Part shown: positions 11,495 through 19,650 of the stretch, one piece after another
How positions within the stretch are numbered: the first letter of the stretch is position 1
Layout of the letters: each line of letters opens with the position of its first letter
Assembly (NCBI GenBank): GCA_001600055.1
Contig: BCIV01000003.1
Span: forward strand, 253,162 to 317,161
DNA from: Filobasidium wieringae
Lineage: Eukaryota; Basidiomycota; Tremellomycetes; Filobasidiales; Filobasidiaceae
DNA length: 64,000 bases
Direction of reading: 5' to 3'
Program-made: the position numbers and the translations under genes
Notes under the pieces: generated by a model
What the model saw: the letters and a program-made list of their open reading frames with translations, nothing else
Databases searched by the model: none
Told to the model about the DNA's origin: nothing

Positions 11495-12032
11495 GGATCT
11501 GAACCTGCCTCGAAAGGTATGGAGCGCATGTAGGAGAACCGAATGGCAGAACAAAAAAACACGGGAATAACGGGAAATGAACTAGCTCTCTGATGGCATG
11601 TCTGGAGAGATGCAACGCAAGCAGACGAAAAAAAACCCTGAACGAGCGGGACCCCTTAATTCACTTCATGTAGTCTGCGAATGATACCTCCAGCTGATGG
11701 ATTTTGCACATCTTGCTTTTGTCCTCGTCATACACGATCTAGCTAGCATTTAGCATGTCCACGTCGATCGCTCACGTGACTCGCTCCTTTGTTTGTGATT
11801 TCACGTCTTGCTCGAATAGTCTACGGACTGGAATCAGAGCGAGGGAGAGTACATTGCATTATTATTAGGAGAGCGGCTCAGTCAGATGAGAGCCTGGAAC
11901 AGTCAATTGAGGAGCTCAAGGGGTTTGGGACGAGATCGACCTCAAAGACTCTTGTACACCTTGAACGTTCTCGAACTGAATCCTCTACCTAGGAACCAGA
12001 CATCCGTATCGGATGGATCTGGGCAGCTCGCC
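11495..12032. promoter_or_regulatory. Intergenic region with E-box palindrome upstream of BTG gene
   Basis: TCACGTGA, a perfect octamer palindrome recognised by Cbf1/USF-type bHLH factors, lies at 11772-11779, about 260 nt before the chosen BTG start. No separate coding unit was recognised. An ATG at 11886 is in frame with the BTG coding region and may extend its N-terminus. Confidence 0.4.
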
Positions 12033-14339
12033 ATGACTTCCCCGCTCAGAATGGCAGACCTGAACACTCGTAACAGCAATGTCCCCATCAGCTCGCTTTC
12101 ATCTGGCCAACCTATGACAGCAAATACCATGACAAAACGACGTCCTATCCTCAACTCGGCGCCCTTCCAAGCTCCCACTTTGTCTTCACACGAGATCGAT
12201 ACCGACCTATCTTTCTTTTCCCTCGAAACCACCCTGTCACATCTAATCGACTTTCTCGTTTCTCGGCTATCCAACCTATACCCACCTCATCTCATCAACG
12301 CATTGAAGAAAAGCATCGCCCAGCATCTCATCCCCAAACTAGCTCCGACTTGGGATCCTTTAAACCCGTCATCTGGAAGTGGCGTAAGGTCGCTTATCGC
12401 CTTGCCTGGCAAATTCCCGACTCCGTTGGTAAAAGCCGCCATCGAGACCGGAATTGACCCTGTCAAGTGGACACGGGCGATCAGTGAGACAGGTGAATGG
12501 GAGATCTGGGTAGATCCTGGTAGTGTCTGTTTCAGAGAGGGTGGGTGGGCGTTCGCGGATGAGGCTTTCGAGAACAAGACGTTCAAGCGTGAGTATCGAA
12601 ATGACCTTGTTTCACCTTGTTCACGATCGATAACCATTCGCGTTTTTGCAGAAACTCTTCATACGGTTTGGCAAGCACCTCTCACGATCGAAACTGCAGA
12701 CGACTTTAACCCCTTCACCGAGAACCGTCAGACACAGCGCCATTCGCAGCAACCTGCACCGCACCCAGGACTCATGCGCAAACCGACCATTCCGATCCGC
12801 GCACCTGCAGTCTTTAGAATCCCTTCATCGCCAATGCCGCTGGTCGAAGGCATCTACAACCTGTCCCTACGCTCAGTTAGCAGTCCCGTCGCTCAGGGAA
12901 ACAATGCTCCATCTACTACCACTAACAACCCGTTTGACGTCGGTCGAATGACCAGTAACAATGGAGGAATCGCAATGATGGCCGGGACTCCCTTGGTGCA
13001 GCGCAGCTTACCTAATCACGCGCTAAGCACCGTCCCGGCGCCCGGTGCGACCTCCACCTCGACTTTACCCCCTCCGCCTGGTTGGGGAAGACCCTTGAAG
13101 GGAAAAAGGATCGCTCCTCAGGTAGTCGCTATGCCCATTGGAGACGCCGCTGTAGGTGCAGGAAGGAGATCTGCTTCTCCAGTCCTACCTTCCACCCTCT
13201 CAAGGGATGTTCGAGGTCCCCTGGTGTCTGTCTCTCAGCAACAGACCCCCAGATCCGTTTCCCTTGGAACCCCAGCCAATGCTTCCGACCTTTTGGCACT
13301 GTTGAATCGGAAGCCAGAACCGAGGATAGACGAACGAATCGTCTTTAGCAAGTCTGGTACGCAAATGGATGAATCGCCCCGCACACCTCCAAGGATCAGC
13401 GGAGGGGGGGTCGATATTCCTGACACTCCTGGCTCGGTCATGACCGTTCGTCAACGTTCACCTTCTTCCGTCGCAGCCACTGGCGCACCTACGTCCGTCA
13501 ATTCCTCTTCTCCAGGAACAGACAAGACGAACAGTCCCGCTACGGCAGCAAAGGTGCAGGGATACGATGGCGGAAATGTCGGAGTTCTTGGAGGAGGGGT
13601 CAAATTGGGTGGAGGAGGAATTCCAAAGACCCCTATATCGGGCAATGCCATACATGCTGGTAACAGGGCCAGATCTGCTTCGGGAACGAGCGTTTTGAGT
13701 GCAGTGAGCGGGAAGCGAACTGTCTCTGGTTCGTCCTCGGTCATTTCGGAGGAAGAAGTGTTTCAAGAGAAGCCTATACCGCATGCTTCACCGTCTCCTT
13801 CCCCCAATCAGCCTCATCTTGTTGCGGGAATCGTACACCCTCATCAACCTAAAAGACGAAGAGGTCGACCCCAGAACAGACCTTACTTCGGCAACGGTTC
13901 TCCCAAAGGAGGCTTACCTATGCAGCCCGGAACAGGTATTGCTGGTCAGCCTGGTTCGGGTATACCTATGGGTCCTTATGGACATCAGGCTATGGGATAC
14001 CCGCAACCCTCACCTATCATGAGACCTGGATATGGGGTAAATATGAGCGGAGGTGTTAACAACCCGCCTGGAGGCTGGAATGCACCCAATATCCCGACTG
14101 GACCTGGTCCCCAGGGGTGGGGAGTCAATCCAGCTGTTCTCAATGCGGTTCCAACCCCTATCGGAGGAGGAATTCCAGGTCAGCCAGGTACGGGGATCTC
14201 CCCTGCTATGGCCCATTCTGGGGCTGCTGCGCACATGAACAGTCACGTCGCCAATGCTTCAGGCATCAACGTCGCTGCTTGGAATCTGGGAGTAGCAAGC
14301 GGGATTCCTGGCCAACAGCCTGGTACAAAACGCTCATAA
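12033..14339 (+). CDS. BTG/Tob anti-proliferative domain protein
   Basis: Two exons (12033-12588, 12652-14339) encode 747 residues. Residues about 40-190 resemble the BTG/Tob domain: LETTLSHLIDFLVSRLSNL (first helix), LPGKFPTPLVKAAIETGID and then EWEIWVDPGSVCFREGGW, which corresponds to the L-W-V-D-P-x-x-V box B region. In animals and fungi BTG/Tob proteins bind the Caf1/Pop2 deadenylase and promote mRNA decay; that role here is inferred. The remainder is low-complexity, rich in Pro, Gly and Ser, with an AT-hook-like RRRGRPQ near the C-terminus. The intron 12589-12651 is 63 nt and has no in-frame stop, so unspliced mRNA would stay open. An in-frame ATG at 11886 would add 49 residues that look unconserved; 12033 has the better initiation context. 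The family call rests on the WVDPG region and helix pattern. Confidence 0.75.
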   Translation: MTSPLRMADLNTRNSNVPISSLSSGQPMTANTMTKRRPILNSAPFQAPTLSSHEIDTDLSFFSLETTLSHLIDFLVSRLSNLYPPHLINALKKSIAQHLIPKLAPTWDPLNPSSGSGVRSLIALPGKFPTPLVKAAIETGIDPVKWTRAISETGEWEIWVDPGSVCFREGGWAFADEAFENKTFKREYRNDLVSPCSRSITIRVFAETLHTVWQAPLTIETADDFNPFTENRQTQRHSQQPAPHPGLMRKPTIPIRAPAVFRIPSSPMPLVEGIYNLSLRSVSSPVAQGNNAPSTTTNNPFDVGRMTSNNGGIAMMAGTPLVQRSLPNHALSTVPAPGATSTSTLPPPPGWGRPLKGKRIAPQVVAMPIGDAAVGAGRRSASPVLPSTLSRDVRGPLVSVSQQQTPRSVSLGTPANASDLLALLNRKPEPRIDERIVFSKSGTQMDESPRTPPRISGGGVDIPDTPGSVMTVRQRSPSSVAATGAPTSVNSSSPGTDKTNSPATAAKVQGYDGGNVGVLGGGVKLGGGGIPKTPISGNAIHAGNRARSASGTSVLSAVSGKRTVSGSSSVISEEEVFQEKPIPHASPSPSPNQPHLVAGIVHPHQPKRRRGRPQNRPYFGNGSPKGGLPMQPGTGIAGQPGSGIPMGPYGHQAMGYPQPSPIMRPGYGVNMSGGVNNPPGGWNAPNIPTGPGPQGWGVNPAVLNAVPTPIGGGIPGQPGTGISPAMAHSGAAAHMNSHVANASGINVAAWNLGVASGIPGQQPGTKRS

Positions 14340-14840
14340 GCTTACGACCGTCTTACCCACGACGCCATCTTACGACATGAATTCCCGATCTACACGTTCT
14401 CTAACCCTTTCCTTATCAAAATCGCTATACCTACTCATAAAGCTCTCGGACCTGGAAAAATCCTCAACCATACACCTGTCAGGCCGATTGCTTCAAACGA
14501 AAAGCACGGACCGCTCGATCTCGCATAACATCCCACAAATTCTGATAACAAGGCGCATCAGCTGAAAATGGCTGGCTTGGCCGGACGGCTCAGCTCCGAT
14601 ACACATTCGTTCTTCGTTACTTTGATACCCATAGTTGCATGATCATTGTCGTTAGATTTAGACTTGTACCATTCTGTCGATTGGCCCTGATGAATTCTGA
14701 TTTCCCGCACGGTGTTCGTCGAGTCTAGGGTCAAGTGATTAGATTCAGAAGTTCGGTTCGAGATTTGGTGAATCCAAATGTATAAGAAGGTCGTTTCACA
14801 GCGAAAAGGATTTGCAGAAATCAGATCAGCTTCCACCAGA
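14340..14840. other. Intergenic region, no gene seen
   Basis: This is the 3' flank of the BTG gene and 5' flank of AIM41. Short frames on both strands show no motif. An ATG at 14778 is in frame with AIM41 but would place 21 residues before the evident presequence. Confidence 0.35.
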
Positions 14841-15556
14841 ATGTACCGATCCTCCATTTCTTCTGTCTCGAGGAGATTCCTCCAAGCCCCGGTCGTCAAC
14901 CGTGTCACGATCCTTCAATCGGCGCATTTCTCGACGTCTACACTCTTCAGGAATGCTCAGGCAGACTCCAGTGACATTCGTTCGTTGTTGAAGACCGCTT
15001 TGAAAGCGGCGATGAAGGCAAAGGACAAGGATGTCTCGGGAACTATCCGGGTTAGTTCATGGCTCCTTGTTGTGTACAGTTGCAGAGCCCCACTGATTCG
15101 TCATTTCAGGCTATCATGTCCGATATCACCTACCATGAGAAATCGCAACCTGACCCGAATGCGGCCGCCAGCGAGGATACCGTCATCGATGTATTGAGGA
15201 AGTCTGTAGACAAACGGGTAAGTCTGTACAATAGTCTAGTCCGCCATCCTCCACTTATCGAATTCCTGCAGATACAAGCTGCAAAAGAGTACCCCTCCGA
15301 TCACCCAAATCGTTCCACCCTGGACAAGGAGATCTCTCTCATCTCCGGGTTCCTCCCCAAGACATTAGAACCAAGCGCTATCTCTGAGATCCTTTCGGGT
15401 ATCGTTCAAGGCTTGAAGGAGGATGACAGGAAAAGTAAAGCGGCAACTGGAACGGTTCTAAGCCAGTTCTGGCAGGTCGTCAGCAAAGGTCAGGTAGCAG
15501 ACAAGAAGGTGCTAGGGAAAGAGATTGCCGAATTGTTGAAGAAGGTGCAGATCTAG
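14841..15556 (+). CDS. AIM41: YqeY-domain mitochondrial protein, AIM41 type
   Basis: Three exons (14841-15050, 15110-15217, 15272-15556) encode 200 residues. The N-terminus starting MYRSSISSVSRRFLQ is rich in Arg and Ser and lacks acidic residues for about 35 positions, as expected for a mitochondrial targeting peptide. After it comes the YqeY/GatB-related helical domain: IRSLLKTALKAAMKAKDKD, TIRAIMSDITYHEK, then LDKEISLISGFLPKTL and a C-terminal VSKGQVADKKVLGKEIAELL helix. These match the fungal Aim41 family, whose molecular role is poorly defined; the domain is shared with the tRNA-binding tail of GatB amidotransferase subunits. The start at 14841 is preferred over the in-frame ATG at 14778 because the targeting peptide then begins at residue 1. 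It is the first of four consecutive genes for mitochondrial proteins. Confidence 0.85.
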
Positions 15557-15756
15557 ACCAGAGCAGTCTTCAAGACAGACATAGATAACGTACGGAACAA
15601 CTGTATTGAAACCAAAATCGTATTGCGCTCCTCCATTACCCTTGATTCTCGAGCCCGAGTTCTATCCTGAGATGAAAGCGCTCAAAATACAGATTCATGT
15701 GCCCATCTCGGTACATGTATACGACCCCGACAACACAAACCATATAGAGAAATAGT

Positions 15757-16571
15757 CTAGTGCTTGCCCTCCGCCTGCCAAGGCAACAGTTGTTGAGGGT
15801 CATCTCGGCCTGACAAGAACTGTATGCGAATAGGTAAGCATTGTGATGACCTCTATGATATTCGAAAGACCAACCTTGTCCATGAAAGTAGTAGGAGGAG
15901 CTAAATCAAAAGGAGGAACAATCAGTTTCTTCAACTATACCATGTAGTCTAGCCATTTTCGTAATCCTTACCAGGGTCCTGTAGGTATCGGATGGTTAGC
16001 AATGAACAAGCAGTCAACGCTCAATAGAGAAAAGATAACATACCTCGTATTTCTTGAACCACGACATGATGTGAGGCTATAGTAATACGATAGATATCGA
16101 TTAGCACCAAGATTACGATATCCAAACATTCCCAGGTTAAAGCGAAATGATGCAAGACATATGGGCATGGACCCCGACGGTCCATTTCGTTCTGACTGGT
16201 ACAGCCCGACATCTGTACACTATTACTCACCTCTTGTTTCCAACAGTTCATTGTCTCCTGGAAATCCTGCCTCGACTTGAAGATCAAAAGGTCGATAACG
16301 TTCAAATCGGTAATGTTCCTGTATCGCTCGAAGTCCGACCTCTTCTTAGCACGGATACTGGAAGGAGATATGTTGAGAGCATAGAGAGAAACAATCTGAG
16401 GAGCCTAAAATGAAGGTGAAGCCTTTCAGCACGAGGAAGATTTGTTCTTAAAGGGAAAAGCCATACAGATCGGTACCAATCCCTGTAGAGCGACAAAGCC
16501 CTGGTTCTGGCAACCGCTTGAGATCCAGAGATAGAGGAGGGGATTGCGAGACGAGCTGGGATAGTAGTCAT
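15757..16571 (-). CDS. NDUFA6: Mitochondrial complex I LYR-motif subunit (NDUFA6/B14 type)
   Basis: Six minus-strand exons (16571-16467, 16404-16231, 16076-16044, 15978-15972, 15900-15875, 15819-15757) encode 135 residues. The fourth exon is only 7 nt. Residues 25-36 contain ARTRALSLYRDWYR with the LYR tripeptide followed by the basic residue typical of LYRM proteins. The second exon reads IVSLYALNISPSSIRAKKR and then ITDLNVIDLLIFKSRQDF, followed by CWKQE and HIMSWFKKYE, the pattern of the NDUFA6/LYRM6 subunit of NADH:ubiquinone oxidoreductase. This subunit binds the mitochondrial acyl carrier protein at the Q-module of complex I. The presence of this gene indicates the organism retains complex I. 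It is transcribed away from ATP23, with 297 nt between the start codons. Confidence 0.9.
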
Positions 16572-16868
16572 GTTGCGTTGAGGTGTGCGGAATTAACGAG
16601 ATGAGCTGCGGGTTACTGTGACTGCTATTGTAGATCAACAGTTTGAGGATATGGACGAAGTCCGGTTGGAGGAGTTCTGGCTAACGAGCCTGACATATTG
16701 TTCGCGGAGGTGTCGTGCGACTTAATCATGTCAGCCTCAAAACATGGGGGAACTGAGCATTCCCGTGATTGAATGCTGCAGGTACACCATCTTTGGTTGC
16801 AGCACGAATCGTCTTATCCGACAAGCAAAACTGCTGGGTCTTGTTCGTCTTCCTCGCCATCGATTGAA
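16572..16868. promoter_or_regulatory. Bidirectional promoter between NDUFA6 and ATP23 (inferred)
   Basis: The 297 nt between the two divergent start codons must hold the promoters of both genes. No TATA box is evident. Both products act in mitochondria, so shared control is plausible but not shown. Confidence 0.4.
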
Positions 16869-17753
16869 ATGGCCGCTGATCCTTTGGAGCCATCCGCCTC
16901 CCCCATCGCGGGACCGTCCTCTCAACCGGATTCGGCATTCGAAAGGTGGAGGTCTGGTCTAGCACAACTCACTGGATTGGGATTGTCGCCTGAAGAAGTC
17001 AAGGTTCGGGATCAGCGACTTGCGCAGGAGAGGATGGAAACGGATTGGAATCGATGTGAATCATGGAAGAATGGGTTGATGAAGACTAGTAAGCTTGGGC
17101 TGCACGAGACGACATCTAGAGCAAGGTCATAATTCTGATATCGTCCATGATGTCTAATCAGGTCCTGCAGTAGTATTCATGATGAAACACCTAGCCATCT
17201 CTGATTGCCCTTTCACTAAAGCTTCTATACAATGTCATCCTTGCCCGCCGGATCGATCAGGAGGGTTCTCGCCGGAATTCGGGATTTTGTTATGCCAGGA
17301 TCGGTTCTTTAGTAAGAAGCATATGGAGGATACGATCGTTCATGAGATGGTCCATGCGTTTGATCATTGTCGGTTCGATGTCAACTGGGAGAATCTTCGA
17401 CATCATGCTTGTAGCGAGGTACGTAATCCGCCGATTGTGAGGCGTTCAACTGTACTGATTTTAGTCTGAATACAGATTCGAGCAGCCAACTTATCCGGAG
17501 ATTGCAAGTGGACGAGAGAGATAAGAAGAGGATTCTATTCGTTTTCCAAACAACACCAGGTAATTCCCTGAATCGCATCCACTTCCGCAGCACTTACTAA
17601 CCCGATTACTTGTAGGCATGTGTGAAACGACGAGCTGTATTATCCGTACAAGTCAATCCAAATTGTACGGATAAGGCAATGGCAGAAAGAGCTGTCAACG
17701 AAGTTTGGGATAGCTGTTTTAAGGACACGAGACCGTTTGACGAGATCTACTAA
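16869..17753 (+). CDS. ATP23: Mitochondrial inner membrane metalloprotease ATP23
   Basis: Four exons (16869-17088, 17162-17418, 17476-17559, 17616-17753) encode 232 residues, the size of fungal Atp23. The zinc-metalloprotease motif H-E-x-x-H is at about residues 134-138 in [13 protein letters not shown]. Conserved cysteines surround it ([40 protein letters not shown]), consistent with the disulfide-rich intermembrane-space enzyme imported by the Mia40 route. Atp23 trims the Atp6 precursor and helps F1Fo ATP synthase assembly, and degrades lipid-transfer proteins in the intermembrane space. The C-terminus ends in RPFDEIY, also typical. An in-frame upstream ATG at 16773 would add 32 residues; 16869 gives a family-like N-terminus. 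Confidence 0.93.
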
Positions 17754-18053
17754 GCGCGTAACATAAGTTGTATATTTTCATAGACACCATTGCATAGATA
17801 TCCTCACTCCTGGTCTCCAGTATCATGCTGAGACCCTAGCATCAACAACATGATTGCGTTGTAGCTCCGTAACAAATGATATATTTCTGTCGCCACTTGA
17901 CCACAATACACCTAACGCGCTTCTGTTTGGGAATCCAAGCGCGACGTCCCGAAAACTCGACCTTACAATTCAAAGTCGTCATCGCCGGATACGACTTCGA
18001 GGAATTGTCCTGACATCTACCCTTTCTTTGTCCGTACACCGAACTCGAATATA
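17754..18053. other. Intergenic region between ATP23 and TOM20
   Basis: These 300 nt hold the ATP23 3' UTR and the TOM20 promoter. Short frames on both strands have no motif. Confidence 0.35.
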
Positions 18054-19056
18054 ATGCCTTCCACCCAACAGATTGTCGTCGGTTCCTTGGCTGTTGTGGC
18101 CACTTCTGTCTTCGGATACGCGGCCTACTTTGACTACAGACGGAGAAATGACCCAGAGTTCAGGAGGAAGCTGAGTAAGTGGGAATCAGATCGAACCAAC
18201 CCTCGACAGCAGGATGTTAATCGATACTGGACGGATGATGTCTAATAGAGAAGGAGCACAAGAAGGTGCATGTTAGCGCTACGCGAGAAGCTCGAGAGAA
18301 GAAGGCCCACACCACTCAGGTTAGCAATAGGCTATGATGCTGAACCACGAGCTGGACTGATCGCATCCGGCTGCTATCTTCTTCTTCTTGATATCATCTA
18401 TACAACTATCACCTATCATTTATATCATGGCGACCATCGTACATCGTTGATAGCTCCTCAAGGCTCAACTTGTTTCCATCTCGAAGGAGGATCTCCCCAC
18501 CAACCCAGCCGAGCGAGAGCAATACTTTATGGAACAGGTTGCTATGGGAGAAGGTTTGGCACAGGCTGGTGGGTCGAGGATTTTTTTTTAGAGCTGAGGT
18601 ACTCTATGATGTCTAGTTCGAGCTGCTAACAATACCCTGAATGACTATATCCAGGTCCTATCAACGAGGTCCCTGCTGCTCTGTCCTTCTACCGTGCTCT
18701 TCGAGTATACCCCAGCCCAGTTGAGCTGATTATGAGTAAGTCCGATTGACGAAACACATAAACCTAGGTGCTAAAGCCTATCGAAATGAACAGTTTACCA
18801 GAAGACTGTGCCCGCTCCCATCTTCGCCCTGTTGATGGAGCTCACCTCGCTTGATGTAGCTGGAGGTAAATCCTCCCCTCCTTCTGCTCCCACCGGTGCT
18901 TTGGCCAGCATCGACGATGATGACGCTGAGGACACGACTGAGACGCCGCTTGCTGTCGCTGACGAGGATACCGAGGAGGGTAGTTCGCCCAGCAGGGAGG
19001 AAAACAGCACTACTGGCAGTGGGGAGTGGGAAGATGTTGAGGAGCAGAGGGCTTGA
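18054..19056 (+). CDS. TOM20: Mitochondrial outer membrane import receptor TOM20
   Basis: Five exons (18054-18174, 18249-18319, 18463-18568, 18655-18735, 18794-19056) encode 213 residues. An N-terminal membrane anchor at about residues 7-26 (VVGSLAVVATSVFGYAAYF) is followed at once by the basic DYRRRNDPEFRRKL segment, the hallmark of Tom20. The receptor domain follows: EREQYFMEQVAMGEGLAQ, EVPAALSFYRALRVYPSP, then VYPSPVELIM and TVPAPIFALLMELTSLD. Tom20 sits in the outer membrane and binds mitochondrial presequences for transfer to the Tom40 channel. The C-terminal about 65 residues are acidic and Ser/Thr-rich (DDDDAEDTTETP), a fungal feature. Reading through the first donor gives an apparent 63-codon frame that ends early; the splice to 18249 restores the Tom20 helix. 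Confidence 0.93.
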
Positions 19057-19650
19057 ACAGAGCAGCTGAGTTTCGTTAGGCCTGCAGGATGAAGAGCGAT
19101 CGGCCGGCAATTAGCAGACTTGCTGGAGAGGCAGAAGAGACATATCGTCACATATTACCACTCTTACAAGTACCTTACGTATGACTTGAATCGAACGAAT
19201 TCTGATATCTGTATCATCAACATTACTATGAATTATCGAACGTACCGATCCACCATGTGAACGGGCAGCCTTGTTTCGGGGTACGGGCTGCTCTCCCCGG
19301 CAAGCGTGCCGTCGATCAACGCGAAAGTCGTCGGCCGGTATGATAAATAACAGATCGGTCAACCAAGTTGCGAGTTGAATGAACGTTCGGCAATGAAGGG
19401 TACAACCACTGCGGCGATCGAATTGAACTCGGCTGCCAACTACCGCTTACAACACTCTATTTTCAACCGGATTGATACTGCCATTGAAGCAAATACTTCC
19501 AACAAGGCAACAAGAATCTCTGATGAGCGAGTGAAAGGGACATCAGAGCTTCGGCGGATAACACGCATCATCATCTAATATCGCTTGTCCAACAAACGGT
19601 TCACCGAAGATCTTCGGCATCAGCTATCTCCATCTACTACCATATCAGCT
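19057..19650. other. Intergenic region, no gene recognised
   Basis: This is the 3' flank of TOM20 and the 5' flank of the oxysterol-binding protein gene. A plus-strand frame at 19375-19578 (67 codons) has no recognisable motif. I could not find further upstream exons carrying a PH or ankyrin domain for the next gene. Confidence 0.35.

Noticed and set aside
19375..19578. 67-codon plus-strand frame upstream of the OSH gene
   Set aside because: No motif, and no donor site was found that would join it in frame to the next exon.
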